Assembly (NCBI GenBank): GCA_039707655.1
Contig: CM077675.1
Span: 420,007,162 to 420,071,161, forward strand
Source of the DNA: Elymus sibiricus
Lineage: Eukaryota > Streptophyta > Magnoliopsida > Poales > Poaceae
DNA length: 64,000 nt
Reading direction: 5' to 3'
Below, piece after piece: positions 23,831 through 34,300 of this stretch. The notes below the pieces were generated by a model, which did not search any database, was not told the DNA's origin, and worked only from the letters and a program-made list of their open reading frames with translations. The position numbers were made by a program, and so were the translations under genes. Positions within the stretch are counted from its first letter, which is position 1. Each line of letters opens with the position of its first letter.

Positions 23831-25078
23831 GACGAGAGATTATACAGATGCGAGAATTGCCACCCAGCTGCGGATCGAGTTTGCCAACCTCGCCACAATG
23901 GAGCCGCGCTAGCTTGTGCAGACCTGGTTGGCAGGTCCGCAACATTCCAAGACCCAGATCGGGTTTGCGCATGCAGAGGGAGACATGCGCACGCCGGTCC
24001 ATGGGTGCCGACTGCCGAGCGCCGCGGACCCGGACAGGGGTACGTGGGAGCAGGTGGACGCGCCCCCGAATCCCTCGTGTATCGGTCGTTCCTGGGAGTC
24101 CGTCCGGCCGGGACCGGCGCAGAAAAATGTTGGCTCGGGCGGGCACGAGCGCATGTTCGCCACGAGATCGCCCGGATCGGAGAGCCCATCTCGTCATCAC
24201 GGGATCGTGGCTGGCATCGTCAGTCAGATCTAACGTACGCAAGTTAATCTCCGGCGTACTTCGTGTCAGAGCATTAGCCGGCTCGTGACGAACGACGAGC
24301 GAGAGGCGGCGCGGCCGCGGAGACGGTTGTGGAGTCCATCCATCGTGTTTGGCAGGGGTACGCAGGTAGTTGCTTGGTCACCGGTCACTTGAGCTGTGAA
24401 CAAAGGAGAGCATATGCGCTTGGGCATGTACAGCACGTACTGTGCACGCAGCAAACCAAACAGAAGCTGGCTAGCTAGCCAGCGGCAGACGCATCATGTA
24501 CGCAGCACGAACCCGGCCAAGGAGATGCGTCGCCCGTAGGCTGTTTACCGCTGTAGCGCCGGCAGTTGGGCCGTCGCTGTCCGGCTCACTAGTAGACATT
24601 CTCGTGTAGCTCGATGGCTGTCCGTGGTTCCATGGCACGCCTTGTGACTGTGAGTCAGGGCAAGCAACCCCGGCGTCATCCAGGCATTCGGTCGTGTAGG
24701 GGCTAGGCTTAGGCTCGCTCACGTATCCAGCGATTTCCAGCCTGCCATTCGGCGCGCGGAATTAAAATGCACCCATGCCATCAGGGTGTACGTTGTCCAG
24801 AGCACTATCTGCCCGGCCGTCCGTCGAAAGTGCTTTTCTTGCGTATGCCTGTCTACTAGTAGTATTCTAGGGAAACGCTTCCTCTCATACGTCTGATGGG
24901 TTCTCTCCATCAGGCCCTTCCCAGTGCTCCACGGTGGACAGGTGCTAAGCATGTCACATAAGCAAAAAAATTGACATGGCATAGCAATTAAGAAGGAAAG
25001 AGAGCACTTTGGTGACCACAGGAAGAACCAGTGCCATACACGTGAATCTAGGCAAACCACTTAAATGAAAGAAGATGA
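23831..25078. other. No gene seen; GC-rich
   Basis: GC-rich DNA with overlapping open frames on both strands (for example 23544-24242 minus and 23815-24288 plus). They have no recognisable domain and look like composition effects. Nothing else is supported. Confidence 0.45.
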
Positions 25079-25219
25079 CCAATGCATGATAGAGTTTAGG
25101 TGCTAAATCATTAAATAGAGTGAGCTTAGCAACAACAAGTTAAGCACCTATGCATTGGGAAGTTGAGTTGCTAAGTTATTTAATGCTTTTAGCACCACAT
25201 CTTAGCACCTTTGCATTGG
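25079..25219. mobile_element. MITE with long imperfect inverted repeats
   Basis: The left end CCAATGCATGATAGAG and TTAGGTGCTAAATCATTAAA is matched by the reverse complement of the right end (CCAATGCAAAGGTGCTAAGA, GCTAAAAGCATTAAATA). The centre also folds (CTTAGCAAC against GTTGCTAAG). The whole 141 bases could form one hairpin. The superfamily is not determined. Confidence 0.55.
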
Positions 25220-26220
25220 AAGCAGCCTCACACTATTGCATCGCCATTCATTTGCCTTTCCATCCAACGGGTGCATGTGTTATCCATCTTCAATTAATCC
25301 CATAAATCACGCCGTTTGTCATTTATTGCTAGCCGAGACCATATATACACCATCCAATCAAATTGAAGCCGAGTCCTCCATCTTTTTGGCCGGCAACAGG
25401 TAAAAGTTCATGGTCGAGCGCGGTGGTTAACACACCGGCGCTCGTCGCTCTCTCTCTCTCTCTCTCTGGTCGTTTGCCATGCGTTCGGCTGCTTCGACTC
25501 CATCTCCTCGTCGTTGTCCTGCTTCGTCGTCTCGTCAGCGATTTCGTCAAACAACGGCCAACAAGGAACGCGATGGAAAGCCGGCACTGTCTTCTTCCTC
25601 CACCACGCCAACAACTCCCTCAGCACCTCCAGCGGTTCACCCTACCTTCCCTCCAACTTGACCTTCTCCCATTGACAACTACCTCCATGATGATGCTGAG
25701 TGTTGAAGCAATATTGATTATCGGAATAAAAGAAGCATGCGTGATTATCGGAAGCATTGGTTGGAAGCATCCATATTCACATGATAACATGAAGTGCCCA
25801 CAAAAAAAGAAAGATAACATGAAGTAAACATTATGCTTCCATGCATCAATCAGAATGCTTCCCTGATAAAAAAATTAAGTTGCCATATGTAAAGAAACAC
25901 GTCCTGGAAGATAACAGACAATTGCTAGTAGAAGAGTGTTTGTTGTGCGATGGAATGAGGAAGCATTCTGTGTATAGGGACACATGCATGGACCTCATAT
26001 ATGGAAACAACGTGAATAAATGGGGGCGTTTGATTTGGAAACTGTCAAGGATATGGTCGCACATGATTATAGGGATGGAAGCAACGTAAATCAAGGAAAT
26101 TCGTTTTAGCAACTACCAAGGGAGTGGCGCTGTTGGAGGGATGCATCTAACGCTCAAGAAGGTTAGATCCAACGGCCACTTGCTGGTCTGATGGGAAGCT
26201 AGGGATCAGTAGTCTGATCC
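25220..26220. other. No gene seen; contains (TC)n microsatellite
   Basis: A TC dinucleotide run spans 25447-25468. Between 25690 and 26110 the motif GGAAGCAT and its complement recur (GAAGCATGCG, GGAAGCATTGG, ATGCTTCC), suggesting a MITE or decayed DNA transposon, but I could not define ends. Reading frames around 25363-25827 are low in information. Confidence 0.35.
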
Positions 26221-26400
26221 CAATAATTCTACATCTACGAATAGATTACTAAGGCTTACGAAACCTTCCATACAAATCCTCTCGGCCCCCCTGATTTTCA
26301 CCGGGTGTGGGTCCCAGCCGCTAATCTTAGCCCAATTAAGTACTTCCACATCAGCTTTTACGTAAAAGCCTCACGTAAACTTTCGTAGGTGTAGCATTGC
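26221..26400. mobile_element. MITE-like repeat, copy 2 (TACGTA family)
   Basis: Inverted relative to 11144-11296. Ends are AATAATTCTACATCTACG and, on the other strand, GCAATGCTACACCTACG. Outside them lies a further inverted pair, CTAGGGATCAG on the left and its complement on the right, which may belong to the insertion site. Shared interior blocks are TTTTACGTAAAAGC, TGTGGAAGTACTTAATTGGG and GATTTTCACCGGG. Confidence 0.5.
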
Positions 26401-27703
26401 TCGTCTGATCCCTAGTGGTTCCCAGTATTCTAGTCGTGTGTTTTCTAGTTTTGACGTGCGCCGCTAGACGCGGGAGACACCACTAAAGGCCCTCTAGTCT
26501 CTACCTTTGCTTATCCTTGAAGATAGTTAGGCCTTAGCATGTTGGTGCATGTATATGAAATGCACCACACACACACACACAGACGAGCTTAGCTTTCTCC
26601 GTCTTTCAGAATGTTCAGAGTGCGTATTATATATTTTCTCTCAATAAATAAACAATGTTTAGGCTATCAGAGAGAGTGACACCCGTAAAGCAGTACAAAG
26701 AGGAGGACAGCCGATGTGCTTTGCAGTACCACTACAAGTATATCATGTAGGGCAGCGGGCAGCGGCAGGGGGCGAATCGTTGGACATGTATGAAGGAGAA
26801 GTGCCGTACACGAATCCAAGATCAGGACGGAATGATTGAGATGGAAAAGAGACGGATAGATAGGCATAGCCAACCCCCGGCCGGCCTTCCGTGGCCCCGT
26901 CGCATGCAATGCCGTCGTTTTCCCGCCAATGATGCATGGCCGCTCGCCGCTCGCCGCTCGCCCGCCAGCCAGCCAGCCAGCCATCGGTGGGTGTCAGTGC
27001 GCGCGCCCGTGTGCCGAGCGTACCACGTACGTTCGCATCATCATCGGCCGACCCAGGGGAGACACGTGGGCATGAGACGACGTGGATCAGTTATCCCCGT
27101 CGTGGCCGGTATGATCGGGTCTGCGACGACACTGCCTCTTTCGCGAGCAGAGCATTCACTTTCACTCCTCAGAATCATCATCGGCCGAGCTTTGTTTAAA
27201 AGGCATCATCATTGAGCTGGTCGACTTGCTCACGGGCGTCGTAAACCAGCCTGTGAGCGCGCGTAGTACAGCGCATGGCGCGAATGGGTTCGGCCGAAAG
27301 CTCACGGGCGAGGCGCATTGCAGGATTTGAGTCTACGTATCCGACGAATGCTTTCATGATGGTTGATTAATTTGTAGTGGAGAACATTCACGCGTAGATG
27401 CACGATTATTTAGGATAAGATCGTAGTACGTTCTCGGCGGCAGAAGATCCGAGCAAGACTGATGGATGTGTCCATCCACCACGATGCACACAAGGCAGGG
27501 CGCTCACGGGGCCGGCCGGGTTCGATGGAATCCGCGGGGAAAACGACGTGGTGGTCGACATGGGCGCGAAAACACCACGGTGCGTGCGTGCATCCTCAAC
27601 GGGACGGCGACTTCACTTGTTTCTCCACCTCGTTTTTCTTTTTTGAAATCTATTTCTCCTCCTCGTGTGCTCCAGCTAATCCTTCAAGCTCTACTCTCTA
27701 TTA
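26401..27703. other. No gene seen; contains (AC)n
   Basis: An AC dinucleotide run lies near 26566-26581. The rest is unique, with GC-rich parts (26880-27060) and no supported gene. Confidence 0.4.
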
Positions 27704-27857
27704 CTCCCTCTGTTTTATATAAGTTTTTGTTATGAACTACATACAGATGTATATATACATATTTTAAAGTGTAGATTCTTTCATTTTATTTCGTATGTAC
27801 TCTGGTCTGTAAAGGAATCTCTAAAAAGACTTATATTTAATATAATAATGAAGGGAG
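27704..27857. mobile_element. Stowaway-type MITE
   Basis: Begins CTCCCTCTGTTTTATATAAG directly after TA and ends with the inverted complement AAGGGAG. This is the CTCCCTCCGT terminal motif of Stowaway MITEs. Internal ATAAGT/ACTTAT blocks are arranged as an inverted pair. The right TA target base pair is changed to TG. Confidence 0.8.
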
Positions 27858-29725
27858 TGCATTTGAGAGACCGGCGCTATATATATAGGTCGAGTTATTA
27901 ATGCGTGACTTGCCACTGCGAACGGCGGATCACACGTCCTACGTGCACCCATGCCGATCGAAACGGAAACCGCGGGCGCGCTCCATGGGAATCCGGCGCA
28001 TGCATGCATGCTCCCATCGCGCTGGTTGGTCAATATATCCGGGCTAGCGGCTGGCTCATGAAACGCCGGAGATCATTGGGAAACACGATTGAATCGGGTG
28101 GCTAGGTGGCCGATCGACGTCCGGGCCTGAATGCCGCGACGCGCCGAACATTCATGTCCTTGGTTCGTTAAAGAGTTTCACGTGGTACGCACGTACGTGC
28201 GGCTAGGATTTTAGCTAGGCGTCACGCATGTCCACGAGGAATGCGCGCATGAATGCGGGAGCTGCTAGCTGCGCGATTCTATGCGTGCGCACGTACGCCC
28301 GGCATCACTTCATGGATCGCAACAGAACCAAGCATGTAGCCATATACGCACGGAGTACTGATAATTTTCCTTGGACATGCGATCGATGAATTGCCGACCT
28401 GTGGTCAGTTTTCTCGAAAAGGCAAATGAAATTATACTGGTTCGGGAGGAGACGGCCGGGCTAGCTAGTGAGCAGCGGCATGTATATCTGCTCCCCGTCC
28501 GTTGTGTCTTCTCTCTCGCACGTTGGAAGATCTAGTAATCATCGTCTAACCCTTGTTTTTAATCATGGCTTACTGGGCCTTTTTGCCGTCCAAGTTACGT
28601 CAGTGGTGATTACTGTCGCGCTTTCGTCGCAAACGTGTATATCCGCGAGATACATAATTGCGACCTCCACCGTGCGTCCCGCTACGGCCGGATCGGATTG
28701 TTTTTCTCAGACACTATCGTCTCTTCTTTGGGTTCTGGAAGCAGGGTAAAGTGATGCACTTTACTACACTTGTAGAATTGTAGTAACTGTCAAGCTTTTT
28801 CCAAAGCAGTTACCGTTAAAGCGTCCGATTGTCCTACTGACTAGTCTCGGAATGCCGCACTTGAGCCCTCCTCATACGCGACTCCATCAGTGTGTGTTCT
28901 CTTTAATCATTCGCCGTGGCACTCACTTCTACTCGACTTGACAACACTGTAAGGCACTGGCAATATTTTGTGCACAAGATTTGTTCTGTCTAATCAGCTG
29001 AAAAGAAAAAAAAAACGAGCATTACTTGGTAGATTGGAACAAGCATATTCCATCAAAACTTGTATCCCAGAGCAACCAGCGGCATAATTGCTTTACTTCG
29101 TATATAGCCCATACGAGTCATTCCATGAAACGGCAGTGAAGTTCAGTAAACGGGAATCAGACGTGCCTCACAGGTAGCACGGCTTGTTCTCCAGGATTCT
29201 TTCCCAGATAGTATAGTAATATTGATGTTGGAAACTGCATATCCCTGTCCAACATTACACACTTCTGTGCGGGACAAGATGAAATTAATAACGGGAAACA
29301 GCAATGTCTGTTGGAGATTCCAAATTCTATGATGCCCAGCCGAAAGCAACGCGAATGAAATATGTGTGCAAAGACTCCAGAGATGTGTGCGTTCACTGCA
29401 AGATATGCTTAGTGCAGTAACAAATCTCGGAGGATGATAAACCCACTCGTGTTTGCTAAAGCATGAAAGCTGGGCGCTCTTTATTCCGCAGCCACACAAG
29501 ACCAAAATACCAGGGTGATTTGATTCCAGTGGGTTGCCAATGAGCCGGATGTGACCTGAATTTTTATATAGGTCGACGCAGTCCGAGAGGAGCGTCTGGT
29601 TGCTTTGATGCTTTCCCTCCACTTCGATCGAAGCACAGCACTTTCCTTCTTTGCCAACCACGTACACGTTTTACAGTCACTGAGAATCGTTTTCTAAGCG
29701 AAACTGTTCCTCCGTTGTGGAGAAT
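27858..29725. other. No gene seen
   Basis: Unique DNA rich in ACGTAC and GCATGC palindromes between 27900 and 28340. A minus-strand frame at 29143-29667 (174 codons) has no recognisable domain, weak codon bias and no supporting signals, so I do not call it a gene. Confidence 0.4.
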
Positions 29726-29737
29726 CAAACACGAGTT

Positions 29738-29853
29738 CATTTTTTTACGGGGTAAAGAGAGATTTCATTACTTAAGGAGGCTTATCAATCTTGGAAAAGT
29801 TTACAATAAAGTCTAGTCCCGAGGACAATTACAATGTAGTGGGGGGTGTAGCA
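29738..29853 (-). mobile_element. Short retroposon (LINE 3' end or SINE) with TSD
   Basis: About 116 bases bounded by the 12-base direct repeat CAAACACGAGTT at 29726-29737 and 29854-29865. On the minus strand it ends CTCTCTTTACCCCGTAAAAA, an A tail next to the TSD. That is the layout of a target-primed retroposon. It is too short to carry genes, and most likely a 5'-truncated LINE tail. Confidence 0.75.
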
Positions 29854-29931
29854 CAAACACGAGTTACTTGATGGACTAAGGGCATCTCCAACGCCAACTT
29901 TCAAACCAACCGCTTACGTTCAGACGACACG

Positions 29932-30907
29932 CAGGGGCGGAGACAGGGGGCGAGCAGGGGTCTGGCTAGACCCCTGCCAATCGCTCGCCCCTCCCAACGA
30001 TAACTAGCAGGTAGTACTACTGGTATTAGGTAGTATTACTGTAGATTTTTTTTTTTGAGAAAAAGTATTACTGTAGATGTGTTAATTGGCCGGAGATAAT
30101 CGCATCATTAGCCCATATAAGTATTAATAAACTAACTAGGCTATACCGAAAGCCCAATAGCCCATGTCATTGTATGTACGACGATTGTGGCTGCCCTGTG
30201 TTGTTTGCCCATGGGATCGATCGATCTATGGATCGTGTCCTGGTTGTACTAGGGTCTAGGGCGTTGTTTGCCGCTGCCGCCCAGCCGCCGTTTGCCGCTG
30301 GCTCGCTGCCGCCCAGCCGCCGTTTGCCGCTGGCTCCCGCACCCGCTCAGCTGCTAAGGCGCTCACGGCCCACCACGACGTCCAGGCGACGCCGCCCCTA
30401 TCCTATCGGCTGCGCCGATCAATTTGTCCGATGTTTGTCCACTGTCTAAGGCTGCAGGAGGAGGAGAAGGTCATTAGATCTAAGTTTTACCGGTGTAAGG
30501 AAGATCAATAGAGGAAGGTACTAGTACGTACTTGTAGCTATCAGTTCTTAATATTATGAATTACAATCCTAGTCTGGTGCATTAGTGTTGTGTATAGAAT
30601 AGTGAATTAATCTATTAATCATGCTTTTTCATTCTATATAGTAGCCAATGAGGAAGCGAAAGACACCAACAACTAGGGGGATAAATTCCTTTTTCACATC
30701 TGATGAGATAATCAATTTGTTCGACACGGGTAGTCATAGAGCTCAATTTAAGCTAATAGATATGTAACTTTATTTTATAGTTCTATGAATATTTCTTATG
30801 CTTTGTCCTCAACATTACTGTAAGACTTAATATGTCATGATGTTTCGTCTATTCTATGACCATTGGTTTCTCGCCCCCCTCATGGCTAAATCCTGGCTCC
30901 GCCCTTG
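29932..30907. mobile_element. hAT-family element, non-autonomous, with perfect TSD
   Basis: Starts CAGGGGCGGAGACAGG and ends with the complement of CAAGGGCGGAGCCAGG, so the terminal inverted repeats match at 14 of 16 positions. The 8-base direct repeat ACGACACG lies immediately outside both ends (29924-29931 and 30908-30915). Terminal sequence and 8-bp TSD are diagnostic for hAT. The 976-base interior has a short trace of coding sequence near 30651 (ATGAGGAAGCGAAAGACACC), like the start of hAT-associated zinc-finger genes, but no transposase. It sits inside a Harbinger element and so is younger than it. Confidence 0.92.
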
Positions 30908-31379
30908 ACGACACGGTCCGGACGGCGAAAGCAATCCAACGCGGATCTGTATTGGTCCGTTCGGCAGTCTGGACACATTTTCTTCCGCAAAATGGAGATA
31001 AAGCGCAGGGAGGTTGCGGGAGTCCAGGTAGCAGCCACGTGGGACTCCAACATCCTAGGCCCACTAGATCCATCCTCCCGGCCCTGTTTTTCTTTCACTC
31101 CACCACTTCTTCACCTTACTTCGCATCCGCACCATCCACTTCCGTCGTCGTTGTTGTACATCTCCGACCGCCACACATGCATTGCCGAACGTTCGCAACC
31201 AGCACTGACACATTCGCCTGCCATTTACGACGGCGTTGTCTACCCTGGTGCCGTTTGTACCCAGGTACACTCCGCCACCCTATCGACGACCTCCATGGCA
31301 GCTACCACGCCGACAGATGTTCGGTCAAATGCCATTCAACTTATTTTCGGACGCCATGTCATTTTTTTAAGTAAGAACG

Positions 31380-31860
31380 ATGGTGGATTGGTGGGGTACT
31401 CGACCATCGAGGATGAGTTGTTGTGCGATGCATGGTTGGCCGTATCCGCAGATTTCATAAGCAGGAGCAACAGAGGGGGACCTTCTGGCAGCAAGTCATG
31501 AATCGTTCCACAAACGAAAGCACGTTGTGTCCTATGACATGCACATCATCCATGATCGCAATGTGAGGTCGTTATCGTATCGATGGACGCCATCCAGACC
31601 ATCGTCATCTAGTTTAGTCATGTAATTGCTCAGTCGGAGGCAAGGTGGCCATTGCACGCGAGAGAGAAGGAGGTCGCAAGTTTTGCTTCTTCTTCCTCAA
31701 CTTGTTGATTGAATCATTCATTCACTCAATGTTGCTATTCACGTTGTGTAGCCCGCACACGCTGCCGTGGTGTACCACGGAACAGAGGAGCAGCCATTTA
31801 CGTACACACATTTTTGGATAAAGCTGAAGGAACAGTATGTGTGGGACGACATGATCTGTC
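31380..31860 (+). pseudogene. Harbinger ORF1 (Myb/SANT-like) remnant
   Basis: The frame reads EDELLCDAWLAVSADFISRSNRGG, then continues in another frame with GTFWQQV, and later (about 31768-31850) TEEQPFTYTHFWIKLKEQYVWDDM. This is the order of the Myb/SANT-like trihelix protein encoded by PIF/Harbinger elements, which assists the transposase in binding DNA. It is frameshifted and cannot be functional. Confidence 0.55.
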
Positions 31861-32202
31861 GGAAAAATTGTTGGATATCGAATTTGGGACATTGTTGTAG
31901 TTGCATGCTATGTATGAACGATTTGTCCTATTTTCTTTCCGAACTTTGACGAATATCAACCCGTTTGCATGAATTTCGTCCGCTAAGTCAAAACCTGTCT
32001 AAAAATGTATACGGACAACGTTAGATGACCGGCTCTGGCATCCATGTCCGCGACTGATCGCCTTATCCGCCGACTGGGATCGAAGCAAATTTATGGTGCC
32101 CTAACCCGTGAAGGAACAATGAAAGCACTATCTACTGGTCTCGTTAAACAGAGTCGTAAATGTGTGAGAGCTTCTTCGTGATTAAGTTCCCCCCCCCTAA
32201 TT

Positions 32203-33888
32203 TGGACATCTCCAACTGCCACCCGCAAATTTGCTCCTACATCCGTCCGCGGACAGGGGGGGGGGGGGAGGGCCAGTCTGCGGACACAGATGCGGAGGGA
32301 CGCCATCCAACCGTAGCCGCATACATCCGACCTTTCTCAAGTTCGCACGACCAAACAGCCGCATGCAAAGGTACACACATTCAAATAGCCGCATGCAACA
32401 CTAGTTCAAATTTAAAAAAGTTCAAATATTACATCCTAACATTGTTGTCCCCTTTCACCGTCCACTGATGCTCAATCAGATCTTCCTTCAGCTGCTCGTG
32501 AGTTGGTCGATGCCGAATTTGTTGATGCATTTGAATAAACTCTTCAAATGTGGCCGCATTCTGTTCCGGAAGTTGGATAGGATCACCCATGTTCTAAAAT
32601 TCTAGAGCCGCGGCAGCATCGTCACCTCATCCTCGACGATCATGTTGTAGGTGATCACACAACATGTCATCACCTCCCACAAGGTCTCCGAATCCCATTG
32701 TTTTGCAAGTCCCCGAACAACTGCAAAACGGGCCACCAGAACTCCAAATGCCCTGTGGACATCCTTTCTAGCTGCTTCTTGTCTTTGTGCAAAGTGAGCC
32801 TTTTTTTGGCCTTTTGGGTTAGAGATGGTGCTGACAAAGGCAGTCAATAGATCCATGCAAACCTGGCCACCCACTTGCTTCTGAGATTGCCAAGAGCCTC
32901 TCGGTGTCTGCCACAGTTGCTTCTCTCAGGTACTAAGGTCTGAATACCTCGACCACGTCAGTTGCAAACATGACCATGTCATCTACACAGGTGCTCTCAG
33001 ACATCCGTAGGTACTCGTCCCACGAATCAACGGTTGTGCCATACGCAAGCATCCGGAGTGTGGCCGTGCACTTCTGATAACCAGAGAAGCCAATCGTTCC
33101 CACAATGTCCTTTTTCAGGATGAAGTAGTCATCATATAACCGTATGACATGGTACAGACGATCGACGGAAGTACCGCGCATTCGAAAAAGCCGACAAAAA
33201 TGGTCAACGAATAGTGCATCGGGGGAAAAGTAGTCGGCCATCAGTGTCAAATGCCCGCGCGCATTGTTGCGCTTGAGCACTCAATGACCCTTGATCGAGC
33301 CCTTGAAATTGAGAACATGCTTCTCCGCACGCTCCGCGTCTTCAAGGACCACCTGCATCATTGCCGTCTCATCGAAGTAGTCCTCCTCGTCCAACGAGCC
33401 GTCGGACGACTTAACATAATGCTCGTATATGTACTTCAAATCATAATCCATTGTTAGAAAGAAGAAGGGACGGCAACTGTTTTCAGCTCCGGCAATTCAT
33501 CGAACAGTTGTAGGGCATAGTGAGAATAGCAGTAGAGGATGGTACCTGGCAGGGCGGTCGGAGGAGAGGAGCTGAACGGTGACGGAGGGGAAGCAGCGGG
33601 GAGCCCTGCTGGAGCACCGGAGGGTGACGGAGACGTAGAATTCCGACACAGGTGTGACGTGGTGGCCAGGATGGTGGAGCTGTGACGAAGGCAAGAAAGA
33701 AAGAAGGAAGGAGAGAAAATGAGGAGGATGGTGTCGCGGGGGTCCGGGAAGGGTTTGGAGTGGGCCAGGGGTGGCGGATAGCGATGTTTCTCGTGTCTGG
33801 ACTCCTGCGAACCTCCGCCACTTTTCTCTCCGGTTTGCGGGGTCCGGACGAATGCGTGGGGTTTTGCGAGTCCGCCTCGAAGATGCCC
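32203..33888 (-). mobile_element. PIF/Harbinger element with deleted transposase
   Basis: Right terminus at 33888 reads on the minus strand GGGCATCTTCGAGGCGGAC. A similar terminus GGACATCTCCAACTGCCAC opens at about 32206 in plus order. Triplets outside are TTT and TTA, so the TSD is imperfect. A G run at 32259-32268 lies just inside the left end. The transposase remnant fills 32560-33450 on the minus strand. Confidence 0.65.
32602..33450 (-). pseudogene. PIF/Harbinger DDE transposase, core deleted
   Basis: Read on the minus strand, 33450 down to 32933 gives the N-terminal half: a DYFDETAMM-like start near 33390, then MLKRNNARGHLTLMADYFSP, FCRLFRMRG, IGFSGYQKCTATLRMLAYG. 32874 down to 32602 gives the C-terminal part with HRAFGVLVARFAVVRG and WDSETLWEVMTCCVITYNM. 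Between them only a short stretch remains, so the region with the first two catalytic aspartates is deleted. It cannot be an active nuclease. The family (DDE_Tnp_4, nuclear-localised transposase) is clear from the conserved C-terminal block. Confidence 0.85.
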
Positions 33889-33891
33889 TTA

Positions 33892-34270
33892 GAGCATGTA
33901 GAGTGATGCTATCTTGAGAGTGACACGTAGGATAAATGTTGAGGTGAAGGAGAGAGAAATCATAAGAAAAGACTTGTCTTCTCTATCATCATGTTTTTAA
34001 ACATAAGGCTAAGAAATAGTCCATTATAAACATGATTTTTTTTATTATCTCTAAATTACATGTAAAACTTAAGATAAAATTGTCTTATCAACCATTCACA
34101 AAAAAAATGTCTTATCAACCGTCGTACGTGACTTTCTAAATAACACGTCACATTTGCTACGGACAAAGCTGTACTAACTTTGCTGTAGCACTAGCGCATC
34201 TGCAATAACGGCTTGCATACTTCTACTAATCTGAAGAAAAACAGTAGACATCTGTGTGCATCATTTCGAG
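33892..34270. other. No gene seen; AT-rich, MITE-like
   Basis: AT-rich sequence with GTCTTATCAACC repeated at 34082 and 34110 and the complementary AGACTTGTCTTCTC near 33969. It is possibly a MITE, but ends and TSD were not resolved. It borders the LINE TSD on the right. Confidence 0.35.
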
Positions 34271-34284
34271 TAAAGAAAGTGGTC
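34271..34284. repeat. LINE target-site duplication, left copy
   Basis: AGTAAAGAAAGTGG, identical to 51965-51978 directly after the LINE A tail. Confidence 0.9.
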
Positions 34285-34300
34285 AAAAGCAAAGCAAAAA

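Larger units (their letters stand above)
29880..32030 (+). mobile_element. PIF/Harbinger element, decayed, interrupted by hAT
   Basis: After TAA (29877-29879) the sequence starts GGGCATCTCCAACGCCAAC, a Triticeae Harbinger terminus. The typical CCAACGCGGATCTGTATTGG follows at 30937 once the nested hAT is skipped. A broken ORF1 is present at 31380-31860. The right end is uncertain: GTTAGATGACC near 32030 is a weak match to the terminus, but the expected TAA does not follow. It may instead be one element with 32203-33888. Confidence 0.6.

Noticed and set aside
23472..24288. Long overlapping frames on both strands
   Set aside because: GC-rich DNA at a Harbinger end gives open frames in many registers; none has a domain.
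29143..29667. 174-codon minus-strand open frame
   Set aside because: No recognisable domain, no promoter or splice signals, and no codon pattern distinguishing it from chance in this composition.
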